In this document: positions 41,017 through 48,411 of the stretch, piece by piece | Layout of the letters: every line of letters starts with the position of its first letter | Position numbering within the stretch: the stretch's first letter is position 1 | Assembly: GCF_000428945.1 (NCBI RefSeq) | Contig: NZ_AUAX01000025.1 | Location: 62,001 to 126,000 of the forward strand | From: Hamadaea tsunoensis DSM 44101 | Lineage (GTDB): Bacteria > Actinomycetota > Actinomycetes > Mycobacteriales > Micromonosporaceae | Direction of reading: 5' to 3' | Length of the DNA: 64,000 nt | The notes under the pieces: generated by a model | What the model was told of the DNA's origin: nothing | Seen by the model: the letters and a program-made list of their open reading frames with translations, nothing else | Databases searched by the model: none | Made by a program: the position numbers and the translations under genes

Positions 41017-42837
41017 TCAGTCGCTCGCCGACGCGGTCGCGTACGCGAGGTCGAAGCCGCTGTTCGCGGGCCGGCCCGACGCGTCGAGACACTCGACGTA
41101 CAGGGTGACGTCGTCCTTGGCGCTGTAGTCGTTGCGCAGTTCGACCGAGCAGTACCCGCCGCCGTGGGCGGTCACCCCGGTGAAGCTGGGCACCTGCCCG
41201 AGCGGCACTTTCATCTGGTAATGGCCGGTACGCGGCCGGGTGACCGTCGGCGTCCCCGGCTTCGTGAGCCACCACGACGAGACCACCGGGCCGCCCGCGT
41301 CGTCGACCACGACCGCGGCGGCCTGGGGCCGGCGTACGTCGTCGAGCAGGCTGCCCCGTCCCGCGTACGCGAGCACGAAAGCGGTGTCGGCCGACGTACC
41401 GCCCGGTGCCGCGCAGGTGATCCGCACGGCCGTCGCCGTACGCCCGGCCAGCGCGCAGTACCGGGCCGCCCCGCCGACCGGGGACACCTGCACCGAGCGG
41501 GCTCCGGCGGTCAGCTCCACCGTGTACGCACCGCGGCCCGTCCGGCTGATCCGTCCGGTGCCGGACGCGTTCGGCGTACCGGGGGTGTAGCTCTGGGCCG
41601 CCGGGGCGGACGCGTGGACGAAACCCCGCTCGCCCCCGGCCGCGTACGCCGAGCCGCCGGTGCCGCCGAGGAACAGCACGGCGACCGGGATGTCGGCCGG
41701 CGCGCCGGTGTGGTCGAAGCAGGCGACCTCGACGACCTCGTCGGCGTTGCTCCGCCGCCACTGCACGGGCTGGCAGACGGCGCCCGTGCCGGCATAGTCG
41801 TACGCCTGGGCGAGCACGATCCCGCCGGTGCGCCCGACCCCCGGCAAGGTCACGACCTGCCGCCCGGTCCCCCCGTGGTACGCCGTCGGCGCGCTCGCGG
41901 CGGTCGCCGGATCCAGCCGCCACGGGCCGTAGGTCCAGTTCGCCTCGTCGTTGGTGTCGTGCTGCGGGCTCGCCGTGAGCGGATGGGTCGAGCCGACCGG
42001 GTCGGTGACGTGGCGTACGAACGCGAAGCCCCAGGTGGCGGGGGCGGCCTCGGTGCTACCGCCGCCGTTCGGGCTCGGCGACCCGCCGCCGGGTCCGGAT
42101 GATCGCGGGGATCCGCTCGGCGATGCCGCGCTCACTCCGGCGGACGGGTCGGCGGACGGCCCGGCCGACGGGAACGGGGAGGCGGGCGGGGCGCCCGCGG
42201 TCGCCGAATGCCCGCCACCACCGGTGCCGCTGCCGCCGCCCTCGGTGCGGCCGTCGAAGCCGAAGCCGATCACGGGCGGAACGGTCGTCACGTAGACGGC
42301 CCACACGAGGAGGACCACCACGGCCGAGCCGCCGTACATCAGGGGTGCCGGCAGCACGAGGAAGCCCACCCACCGGCCGACCCGCTTCGCCGGGCGGGCG
42401 GGCCGTTCAGCCTGGTCGGCGGGCCGTTCGGCCTTGGTCCGCTCCTCGGCGACGGCGTCGGCGACCGCCTCCGCGACCTGTTCCCGGGCGGCCCCGCTGA
42501 ACGCGCGGAGCGTGCCGATCACGCCGACAAGTACGCTGACCAGCAGCGCGCCGTCGCCCAGCCGCTCGACGACGGCACCGAGCGCGGCCACGGCCGGCAC
42601 GCTGCGCAGGACGGCGAGGGTCGTCGCGACCACGACCGACGCGAGGGCGATCAGGACGGTCCAGCGCTCCCGCTGCCACGCGGTCCGGATCATCCGCCGC
42701 CGGCTGACGACGGGCACGGCCGGCGGGGATGCCGCGCTCGCCGGGGGCTCAGGGGTCTCGGGGGATGCGGGGGTCTGCTGCGGTTCCGGCGCGTCGTCCA
42801 CGGGGACCGGCGGCTCCTTCCGGCGAATGGTGATCAA
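41017..42837 (-). CDS. Membrane-anchored protein with extracytoplasmic beta repeats
   Basis: A 606-aa protein. Pro/Ala-rich cytoplasmic N-terminus (1-45), two hydrophobic helices (TVLIALASVVVATTLAVL and LVSVLVGVIGTLRAF), an amphipathic Ala/Glu helix, a third helix (SAVVVLLVWAVYVTTV near 170-190), a Ser/Gly/Pro linker, then an external part with three to four repeats containing short FVRHVTDP/ AYAGRGSLLD/ FDLAYATAS motifs and Cys pairs. TTG 42837 is the longest start; GTG 42801 (with AGGAG upstream) and ATG 42693 are alternatives. Function unknown. It converges with the 1259-aa protein gene, and the two may be functionally related surface proteins. Confidence 0.72.
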   Translation of the reverse strand: MITIRRKEPPVPVDDAPEPQQTPASPETPEPPASAASPPAVPVVSRRRMIRTAWQRERWTVLIALASVVVATTLAVLRSVPAVAALGAVVERLGDGALLVSVLVGVIGTLRAFSGAAREQVAEAVADAVAEERTKAERPADQAERPARPAKRVGRWVGFLVLPAPLMYGGSAVVVLLVWAVYVTTVPPVIGFGFDGRTEGGGSGTGGGGHSATAGAPPASPFPSAGPSADPSAGVSAASPSGSPRSSGPGGGSPSPNGGGSTEAAPATWGFAFVRHVTDPVGSTHPLTASPQHDTNDEANWTYGPWRLDPATAASAPTAYHGGTGRQVVTLPGVGRTGGIVLAQAYDYAGTGAVCQPVQWRRSNADEVVEVACFDHTGAPADIPVAVLFLGGTGGSAYAAGGERGFVHASAPAAQSYTPGTPNASGTGRISRTGRGAYTVELTAGARSVQVSPVGGAARYCALAGRTATAVRITCAAPGGTSADTAFVLAYAGRGSLLDDVRRPQAAAVVVDDAGGPVVSSWWLTKPGTPTVTRPRTGHYQMKVPLGQVPSFTGVTAHGGGYCSVELRNDYSAKDDVTLYVECLDASGRPANSGFDLAYATASASD

Positions 42838-42882
42838 CCGGCCACTCTCGGTGCGAGTCTAGTGAAGCGGCGCCAGTGCTCC

Positions 42883-42901
42883 GGAGTCCGAAAGGGACTC
42901 C
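42883..42901. other. Hairpin upstream of the ECF41 promoter
   Basis: GGAGTCC-GAAAG-GGACTCC, a perfect 7-5-7 hairpin between the divergent 41017-42837 gene and the ECF41 promoter. Could be an operator or an insulating hairpin. Confidence 0.5.
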
Positions 42902-42923
42902 CACCTGTGAGCCAGGGCACGGA

Positions 42924-42950
42924 TGTCACACGAACGGGCGTACCGGCGTC
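42924..42950 (+). promoter_or_regulatory. ECF41-type promoter (autoregulatory)
   Basis: TGTCACA (42924-42930), a 16-base spacer and CGTC (42947-42950), matching the -35/-10 pattern described for ECF41 sigma factors. It lies 50 bases upstream of the ECF41 gene itself. Confidence 0.72.
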
Positions 42951-43000
42951 TTGTGGGTGACGCTGGGTAGGCACAGCCGCGAGGGAACGAGGAACCGCCG

Positions 43001-43876
43001 ATGGACGTACTGGACGAGACGACGACCGCCTTCGTCGAGCACCGCAACCTGCTCTTCACGGTCGCGTACGAACTGCTCGGCTCGGCGGCCGACGCGGAGG
43101 ACGTCCTGCAGGAGACCTGGCTGCGCTGGACGGGCGTGGCCCTCGACGAAGTCCGCGACAAGCGCGCGTACCTGGTCCGGATCACCACCCGGCAGGCCCT
43201 GGACCGGCTGCGTACGCTCAGCCGCCGGCGCGAGACCTACGTCGGACCGTGGCTGCCCGAGCCGTTGCTGACGACCCCGGACGTCGCCGAGGACGTCGAA
43301 CTGGCCGAGAGCGTGTCGATGGCGATGCTGCTGGTGCTGGAGACGCTGACCCCGACCGAGCGGGCGGTGTTCGTCCTGCGGGAGGTGTTCGACGTCGACT
43401 ACGACGAGATCGCCGCGGCGGTGGACAAGACGCCGGCCGCCGTACGCCAGATCGCCCACCGCGCCCGGGGGCACGTGGCCGCCCGCCGGCCGCGGACGGC
43501 GATCTCCGCCGCCGACACCCGCGACGCGCTGGACGCGTTCCAGCGCGCGGTCGAGACCGGTGATCTCCAGCGGCTGCTGGACATCCTGGCGCCGGACGTC
43601 GTGCTGCTGACCGACGGCGGCGGCGTGGTGTCGGCGGCCCTGGCTCCCGTCGTCGGCGCGGCGAAGGTGATCGACGTGCTGCGCCGCATCCCGGTCGCGG
43701 CCGGTCTGCTGACAGCGCAGGTCAACGGCTATCCCGCCCTGGTCGTGCGGCAGGACGACGGCATCCTGACCGTCCTCGCCCTGCGGCTGGACCACGGCCA
43801 GGTCACCGGCCTGTACGCCGTGCGCAACCCCGAGAAGCTGACCTTCATGGGCCGGGCGACGAGCCTGCGGCGGTGA
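43001..43876 (+). CDS. ECF41-family RNA polymerase sigma factor with SnoaL-like C-terminus
   Basis: A 291-aa sigma factor. Region 2 (about 10-75: FVEHRNLLFTVAYELLGSAADAEDVLQE) and region 4 (about 110-165: LTPTERAVFVLREVFDVDYDEIAAAV) are followed by a SnoaL-like domain (about 170-290). The family signature YVGPWLPEPL stands between regions 2 and 4, and NPEKL near the C-terminus. In ECF41 factors that tail both inhibits and assists the sigma, replacing an anti-sigma. Probably reads its own promoter. The usual partner (an oxidoreductase or carboxymuconolactone-decarboxylase-type gene) is not adjacent. Confidence 0.92.
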   Translation: MDVLDETTTAFVEHRNLLFTVAYELLGSAADAEDVLQETWLRWTGVALDEVRDKRAYLVRITTRQALDRLRTLSRRRETYVGPWLPEPLLTTPDVAEDVELAESVSMAMLLVLETLTPTERAVFVLREVFDVDYDEIAAAVDKTPAAVRQIAHRARGHVAARRPRTAISAADTRDALDAFQRAVETGDLQRLLDILAPDVVLLTDGGGVVSAALAPVVGAAKVIDVLRRIPVAAGLLTAQVNGYPALVVRQDDGILTVLALRLDHGQVTGLYAVRNPEKLTFMGRATSLRR

Positions 43877-43992
43877 CCGCTGTCGGATCTCTGCGGATGG
43901 CTTGTGACCTCGGGACTTCCCCGACGACCCTCGCGGAGGCACGATGTACCCGGCCGTAGGAGGCCGACCGCTGGAAGATCAGGGAGTTCGAG

Positions 43993-44187
43993 ATGAGTGA
44001 AAACCCGCTGTACGCCTTCGACACCGACGGCGACGGCCAGGCGGACGTGGTCGCGTACGACACGGACGGCGACGGGCGGGCCGACAAGATCCTCGTCGAC
44101 GAGAACAAGGACGGCGAGTTCGACGCGGCCATGTACGACGACGACAAGGACGGCCAGATCGACCGCCTGATCCGCTCGGCCGAGTAG
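43993..44187 (+). CDS. 64-aa acidic protein with calcium-binding DxDxDG repeats
   Basis: A tiny soluble protein made almost wholly of four repeats: DTDGDGQAD, DTDGDGRAD, DENKDGEFD and DDDKDGQID, each an EF-loop/thrombospondin-type-3-like calcium loop spaced about 13 residues apart. No signal peptide. ATG 43993 with AGGGAG seven bases upstream. Single gene between the ECF41 gene and the GntR gene, followed by a terminator. A calcium buffer or sensor role is inferred from the repeats. Confidence 0.82.
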   Translation: MSENPLYAFDTDGDGQADVVAYDTDGDGRADKILVDENKDGEFDAAMYDDDKDGQIDRLIRSAE

Positions 44188-44210
44188 TCCCGCCGGACGG
44201 TCTCGTCCCG

Positions 44211-44239
44211 GCGCGGGTGCCGCCCGCCGGTACCCGCGC
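44211..44239 (+). terminator. Terminator after the calcium-repeat gene
   Basis: Stem GCGCGGGT...ACCCGCGC with an inner CCG/CGG pairing, 23 bases after the stop. Confidence 0.55.
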
Positions 44240-44305
44240 CCGCTACGCGCCGACCAGGGGAGTACGCTCGCCAAGTCCTCAGACAAGTAGAGGAGTTGGC
44301 CACCG

Positions 44306-44977
44306 ATGACCACCACGGTACGCCGTCATCCGCTGGCGGCGCAGACGGCGGAAGTCCTGCTCGGCCGGATCAGAGCGGGCGAGTGGCCGCTCGGCGGACG
44401 GCTGCCCGGCGAGACGACCCTGGCGGCGCTGCTCGGCGTCGGCCGGTCGACCGTACGCGAGGCGATCCGCGAGCTGGCCGGCAAGGGCGTACTCGACTCG
44501 CGGCAGGGGTCCGGCGTCTACGTGACCGCCCTGGACGTCGCCGAGGACTGGGACGCCGTGCTGACCCGGGTCTCCGTCGTCGCTGTGCTGGAGGCGCGGA
44601 TCGCCGTCGAAGCCGAGGCCGCCGCGCTGGCCGCCGACCGGCGTACGCCCGCCGACGTGCGTGCGATCCGGCGCGCGCTCGCGTACCGGGGGGAGGAGCA
44701 CGCGTCGATCGAGGACCACGTGGACGCCGACATGGCCTTCCACCGGGCCGTCCTCGTCGCGGCCCACAACGACGTCCTGATCGAGCTGTTCGACACGTTC
44801 GTGCCGCGTATCCGCACCGCGATGGTGGCGATGCTGCGCGCCCGCCCGCTCGCCTCGCCCGCCGCCGACCACGACGCCCACATCGCGCTGGCCGACGCCA
44901 TCGCGGCGCGCGACGCCCGGGCCGCGGCCGCGGACAGTCGCACGCACCTGACCTCGCTGAAGGAGGCCCTGGCATGA
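44306..44977 (+). CDS. GntR-family regulator, FadR/FCD type
   Basis: A 223-aa repressor. N-terminal winged helix (about 8-75: GRLPGETTLAALLGVGRSTVREAIRELAGKGVLDSRQGSGVYV) and a C-terminal FCD helical bundle (about 90-215) with metal/ligand residues in HVDADMAFHRAV and HDAHIALADAI. ATG 44306. Its TGA overlaps the ATG of the ABC ATPase gene (ATGA), so it probably controls that gene; the effector is likely a carboxylate, unknown. Confidence 0.88.
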   Translation: MTTTVRRHPLAAQTAEVLLGRIRAGEWPLGGRLPGETTLAALLGVGRSTVREAIRELAGKGVLDSRQGSGVYVTALDVAEDWDAVLTRVSVVAVLEARIAVEAEAAALAADRRTPADVRAIRRALAYRGEEHASIEDHVDADMAFHRAVLVAAHNDVLIELFDTFVPRIRTAMVAMLRARPLASPAADHDAHIALADAIAARDARAAAADSRTHLTSLKEALA

Positions 44978-45777
44978 CCGCCGCCATCGAACTGCGCGAC
45001 GTCACCTTCCGCCGCGACGGCAAGGAGATCCTGCACGGGATCGACCTCAAGATCGGTTCCGGCGAGCACTGGGCGCTGCTCGGCCCGAACGGCGCGGGAA
45101 AGAGCACGATCCTCGGCTTCTGCGGCGCGGTCACCCACCCGAGCACCGGCACCGTCGACGTCCTCGGCCACCGCCTCGGCCACGTCGAACTGCAGGCCCT
45201 GCGTCGCACGATCGGCCACGTCAACCCGCGCCACCCGTTGCGCTACGCATTGACGGTACGCGAAGTCGTGTACACCGGTCTCACCGGCTCGATCGACCTG
45301 CCGGCCCGGTGGACGCCGACGGCCGAGCAACGGGACAAGGCCGACCACCTTCTGCGTACGCTGGGATTGGCGAAGAAGGCCGAGGACGTCTGGCCGGTGC
45401 TGTCGCAGGGAGAGCGGGGACGGACGCTCGTGGCGCGGGCACTGATCATCGAGCCGCGGCTGCTGTTGCTCGACGAGCCGACGACGGGCCTGGACGTGGC
45501 CGCGCGGGAGCAGTTGCTGGCGACCATCGACCTGCTCGACAGTACGCATCCCGGAGTGACGTCGGTGCTGGTCACGCACCATCTGGAGGAACTGCCCTCC
45601 ACCACGACGCACGCGGTGCTGATCGCGGACGGGCGGGTGGTCGCGGCCGGTCCGGCGGCGGCGACGGTCACGACGCGCAACGTGTCGGCGGCGTTCGACC
45701 ACCCGATCGAGGTGACGCGCCGTGACGGGCGCTGGTCTGCCCGAGCATCCTTCTCCCCGGAAAGCCCTGCCGTCTGA
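44974..45777 (+). CDS. Stand-alone ABC ATP-binding protein
   Basis: A 267-aa ATPase. Walker A GPNGAGKST (about 38-46), signature LSQGERGRTLVARAL, Walker B LLLLDEPTTGLD, switch His in VTHHLEE. No membrane component or binding protein gene adjoins, so it is an orphan, similar in layout to ModF-type or iron-type ATPases (the NPRHPLRYALTVREVV region is unusual). Coupled by ATGA to the GntR gene. The stop is followed by repeat island 2. Confidence 0.88.
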   Translation: MTAAIELRDVTFRRDGKEILHGIDLKIGSGEHWALLGPNGAGKSTILGFCGAVTHPSTGTVDVLGHRLGHVELQALRRTIGHVNPRHPLRYALTVREVVYTGLTGSIDLPARWTPTAEQRDKADHLLRTLGLAKKAEDVWPVLSQGERGRTLVARALIIEPRLLLLDEPTTGLDVAAREQLLATIDLLDSTHPGVTSVLVTHHLEELPSTTTHAVLIADGRVVAAGPAAATVTTRNVSAAFDHPIEVTRRDGRWSARASFSPESPAV

Positions 45778-45839
45778 GCCGGCCGCCGCATCCGTCACCG
45801 GCCACCGTCTCACCCCACCGCCCCGGCCTTCGCCCCGGC

Positions 45840-45862
45840 CTTTGCCGCGACTGTCCGACTTG
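45840..45862 (-). repeat. Repeat B, copy 1 (reverse)
   Basis: Complement of a degenerate CAAGTCGGACAGTCGCGGCAAAG; other copies at 46291, 46489, 62298 (reverse) and 62888. It opens island 2. Confidence 0.75.
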
Positions 45863-45894
45863 CGCGCCCGCCGTCGACCGACGGCTTGACGGCG

Positions 45895-46040
45895 TGATCG
45901 TTTACGGCTGAGGTGTGGAAACAGCCACCCGATGCATGATCGTTTACGGTTCTGGAGCGCGCTGACCGGGTTCTGCTGCACCTGGGGCGTCATCGATCAC
46001 GCAGTTCGGGCCGGATGGACACCCCAGCCGTGAACGATCA
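45895..46040. repeat. Long-range inverted pair, 22-bp arms
   Basis: TGATCGTTTACGGCTGAGGTGT (45895-45916, first 20 bases TGATCGTTTACGGCTGAGGT) pairs with 46019-46040 with two mismatches. A second left-type arm, TGATCGTTTACGG, stands inside near 45940. TGATCGTTTACC also begins the outer palindrome of island 1. Confidence 0.72.
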
Positions 46041-46121
46041 AGAAGACGGCGCCCCGGGTCCACCTATCGGAAGATCGTTCCCGCATCACGGGCTACGGCC
46101 ATCGGCGGGACGGCGTGGACG

Positions 46122-46265
46122 TGATCCACAGCGGCTGAGATGTAGAACCGGCCCCTCGCCCAAGATCCACAGCGGTCGGGATGCAGAGAATGGCCCCTGC
46201 CTACATCCCAGTCGCATTGGATCGAGGGAACGGACCCGAAACTACATCCCAGCCGCGAACGATCA
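46122..46265. repeat. Nested double palindrome of island 2
   Basis: Outer arms 46122-46145 (TGATCCACAGCGGCTGAGAT...) and 46242-46265. Inner arms 46164-46186 (GATCCACAGCGGTCGGGATG...) and 46201-46223 (CTACATCCCAGTCGCATTGG...). Order left, left, right, right, the same plan as in island 1 but with a different stem sequence. Confidence 0.78.
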
Positions 46266-46290
46266 CCGACCAGCCGATCCACCCGACCGC

Positions 46291-46313
46291 CATATCGGAC
46301 AGTCGCGACAAAG
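46291..46313 (+). repeat. Repeat B, copy 2
   Basis: CATATCGGACAGTCGCGACA followed by AAG; identical over 23 bases to copies at 46489 and 62888. Confidence 0.85.
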
Positions 46314-46360
46314 TCGGCGCGAGGAGCTTTGCGGCCCCGGATGATCGCGTCGAGATCCTC

Positions 46361-46463
46361 GATCATGTAGCGCCATATCGGCAAGAAAACGCTCTCCCGC
46401 CGATATGGCGCTACATGATCAACGCTCGACCGCCAGCATTGCCGGAATAGTGCTACATGATCA
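46361..46463 (+). repeat. Hairpin E1 with second right arm
   Basis: Left arm 46361-46381 (GATCATGTAGCGCCATATCG G), 18-base loop ending CGCTCTCCCG, right arm 46400-46420, a perfect 21-bp inverted repeat. After 20 bases a second, diverged right arm GCCGGAATAGTGCTACATGA (46441-46463) follows. Confidence 0.88.
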
Positions 46464-46488
46464 TGGGCATCGAGCGGCCCCCGGTGTC

Positions 46489-46511
46489 CATATCGGACAG
46501 TCGCGACAAAG
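46489..46511 (+). repeat. Repeat B, copy 3
   Basis: Identical 23-base copy of CATATCGGACAGTCGCGACA plus AAG, immediately before repeat A copy 2. Confidence 0.85.
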
Positions 46512-46524
46512 CCTAAGACGCGGG

Positions 46525-46612
46525 GGTGAGACGGTGACGGGGCCTCCTGGTCTCCCGCGCGAGGAGCGGAGGTGAGATCGACGAACCCGGGACAAAATGC
46601 CCTCAAAAGATC
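46525..46612 (+). repeat. Repeat A, copy 2 (shorter)
   Basis: Contains GGTCTCCCGCGCGAGGAGCG, GAGGTGAGATCGACGAACCC and GGGACA, as in the copies at 24018 and 62955. The AT-rich tail is not conserved here. Confidence 0.82.
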
Positions 46613-46706
46613 CGACCCCCGACGATCTTGCGCGAGTGTCCCAAATTTCGTCCGGAATGCCCGAAGGGCCCGAACATTCGCGCAAGATCGTCGGAAGGGG
46701 GCGGCG

Positions 46707-47741
46707 CTAGATGATGGAGAGGTGTACGTGGTTGGTGTGCTCGCCGGACGGTCCGGACTCGCCGCCGGACGGCGTGAAGTTCCGCCAGCCGAGGCCCGGT
46801 AGCCAGATCATGCGGTACCAGATGACGTACAAGATCCCCAGCCGGTCGGCGTTGTAGACGAAGAAGTACGCCAATCGCTGGCCGTACAGGCGGTATTCGC
46901 CCTTGGCCGGGCCCATGAAGCCGCTGGGATAGGTCGCGAAATCGCAGGCCCTGCCCAGCGGATGCTCACCCCAGCTCTGCTCACGCCAGCAGGCGTTGAA
47001 CCACGTGAAGCCGGCCTTCATCGCTTCCGTACGCGCATGCGCGAGGCGCGGGGTGATGTGACCGCCCGAGGTCGGGTCGTCGAGCGAGGCGCTCTGCTTC
47101 GGCCAGTTGCCGCTGGAGGTCTTGGGCGACGGCACGGCCGTCTTCACCGCCGGGTCGACGAAGTTGGGGTTGGCGCGGCTGCCGCCGGCCGACGAGAGGG
47201 CGAGCTCGGCCGCGTGGATGCGGGACTGGATCTCGGTGGTCTGCTGCGCCATGATCTTGACCTGCGCGTCGATCTCCGCCTTGTCCCGGGAGATCTCGTC
47301 CTCGGCCGAGGCCAGCGCCCCGATGGCGTCGTTGTCGCGAGTGTTGATCTCTTCGAGCATGGTGGCGCGTTCCAGGAACGCCGACGGCGTCGGGCTGGAC
47401 AGCAGGGCCGTGACGCTGGAGAAGCGGCCGTTCTCGTACGCCTGCGCGGCCATCTTCGAGACCTGGATGCGCAGCGGCAGCAGGTCCGACTCGATCTGGT
47501 CCAGCCGCTTGTTCAGCTCCTGCTGGCGGGCCTTGGCCGCATCGTAGGCCTGCTTGGCGGCGACGTAGCCGCGGGCGGCGGCCTCGACGTTCTGCAGCAG
47601 CTTCGGGTCGTCCTCGCCGCCGGTGGCGTACGCGCTGCCGGGCGCGGTGAACAGGGACGCGACGATCACCATGGCGAGTAGTGCCGCTACTCTCCGTACG
47701 AACCTGGCCGAGGTGCGCCGTCGCGGGGGTGTCGAGGTCAC
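46707..47741 (-). CDS. Secreted coiled-coil peptidoglycan-hydrolase-like protein
   Basis: About 344 aa. Twin-Arg-like signal (SARFVRRVAALLAMVIVASL), then a long coiled coil (about 45-190: VEAAARGYVAAKQAYDAAKA, LNKRLDQIESDLLPLRIQVS, IMAQQTTEIQSRIHAAELAL). A linker follows, then a C-terminal domain (about 235-344) with ARTEAMKAGFTW, GEHPLGRACDFATYPSGF and GEHTNHVHLSII. The latter resembles the ARB_07466/M15-like catalytic domain (HxxGxACDF ... HxHLS zinc residues). The coiled coil is like that in PcsB/RipA-type cell-division hydrolases. GTG 47741 with AAAGGA eight bases upstream. Confidence 0.82.
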   Translation of the reverse strand: MTSTPPRRRTSARFVRRVAALLAMVIVASLFTAPGSAYATGGEDDPKLLQNVEAAARGYVAAKQAYDAAKARQQELNKRLDQIESDLLPLRIQVSKMAAQAYENGRFSSVTALLSSPTPSAFLERATMLEEINTRDNDAIGALASAEDEISRDKAEIDAQVKIMAQQTTEIQSRIHAAELALSSAGGSRANPNFVDPAVKTAVPSPKTSSGNWPKQSASLDDPTSGGHITPRLAHARTEAMKAGFTWFNACWREQSWGEHPLGRACDFATYPSGFMGPAKGEYRLYGQRLAYFFVYNADRLGILYVIWYRMIWLPGLGWRNFTPSGGESGPSGEHTNHVHLSII

Positions 47742-48057
47742 AGGGCGGTCCTTTCCGGGTCGGCGCACAGCGTACCGGAGCGAGCTCGACGTCCCCAGGC
47801 GTAAGGAGTCGACCCCGTCACTACGGAGAGCGATGAACGCTCCGGAAGGGGGACGAGACGGGCACCGGTTCCGGCGAACCGGGCAGCGCCCGCGTGTCAC
47901 CGGAACGGGATTGGCACGCCATCGGATCGATACGCGCACCCGGCCGGCGTACAAGATCGTCGGGTGAAAGGTCGGGGCGCGGTGTCGATGGAGCGGGGGC
48001 GCGTGCGTCGTTAGGGTGGAAGGGCCGAACGGCGGCCCCGGGGAAAGGCCTTGTGAC
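47742..48057. other. 316-base divergent promoter region
   Basis: No gene seen. It holds the ECF42-type promoter (47983-48009) on the plus strand and a CCGGTTC-CGGC-GAACCGG hairpin (47865-47882). The hydrolase promoter should lie within about 47750-47900 on the minus strand. A c-di-AMP riboswitch was considered, but its conserved core was not found. Confidence 0.55.
47983..48009 (+). promoter_or_regulatory. ECF42-type promoter of the YCII/sigma operon
   Basis: TGTCGA (47983-47988), a 17-base spacer and CGTC (48006-48009), matching the pattern reported for ECF42 sigma factors; the YCII ATG is 48 bases downstream. Confidence 0.65.
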
Positions 48058-48411
48058 ATGGCGAAATACCTCATCCTGATCTACGGCGTCGAGCAGAAGT
48101 GGGACGCGATGACGGAGTCGGAGGTCGCCGACCTGTTCGCCGCCCACCGTGCCTTCTCCGCGGCCGCGGGCGACTCGCTCGTCCTCGGCGCCCAGCTGGA
48201 GAGCTCCTCGACCGCGACCAGCCTGCGCAGCGGGCCGGACCGCAGCGTGGTGCCCACGGACGGGCCGTTCCTGGAGACCAAGGAGGCCCTCGGCGGCTTC
48301 TACCTCGTCGAGGCGCCGGACCTGGACAAGGTCGTCGAGATGGCGAGCGGCCTCTACGAGGTGCACGCGGGGCACAGCGGCGTCGAGATCCGGCCGCTGG
48401 TCGAGCAGTGA
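48058..48411 (+). CDS. YCII/DGPF-domain protein, partner of ECF42 sigma
   Basis: A 117-aa small protein of the YCII-related (DGPFAETKE) family: MAKYLILIYGVEQKWDAMTE at the start and TDGPFLETKEALGGFYLVEA near residue 75, the hallmark. ECF42 sigma factors are routinely encoded with one or more DGPF proteins and drive their expression; the molecular role is unknown. ATG 48058. The stop overlaps the GTG of the sigma gene (GTGA). Confidence 0.9.
   Translation: MAKYLILIYGVEQKWDAMTESEVADLFAAHRAFSAAAGDSLVLGAQLESSSTATSLRSGPDRSVVPTDGPFLETKEALGGFYLVEAPDLDKVVEMASGLYEVHAGHSGVEIRPLVEQ

Larger units (their letters stand above)
45778..46706. other. Repeat island 2 (no gene, 929 bases between convergent genes)
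   Basis: No credible coding sequence. It contains, in order: repeat B copy 1 (reverse), a 22-bp long-range inverted pair, module C (46064-46123, starting CTATCGGAAGATCGTTCCC), a nested palindrome, repeat B copy 2, a 21-bp perfect hairpin with second right arm, repeat B copy 3, and repeat A copy 2. After about 46612 comes a second palindromic stretch: GATCTTGCGCGA... and TCGCGCAAGATC-like arms around 46620-46690. Confidence 0.8.

Noticed and set aside
37175-41923. A 1582-codon open frame on the minus strand across the 1259-aa gene
   Set aside because: It is the antisense shadow of a GC-rich gene. The product is Arg/Gly/Ala-rich without domains, whereas the plus-strand frame has a signal peptide and repeats.
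46064-46606. A 180-codon minus-strand frame in island 2, with similar frames in the other islands
   Set aside because: No Shine-Dalgarno and no domain. The shared peptide SRVRRSHLRSSRGRP comes from repeat A, and the frames diverge elsewhere.
47742-48057. Possible c-di-AMP (ydaO) riboswitch before the cell-wall hydrolase
   Set aside because: The context fits, but the conserved core sequences of the riboswitch were not found on the minus strand.
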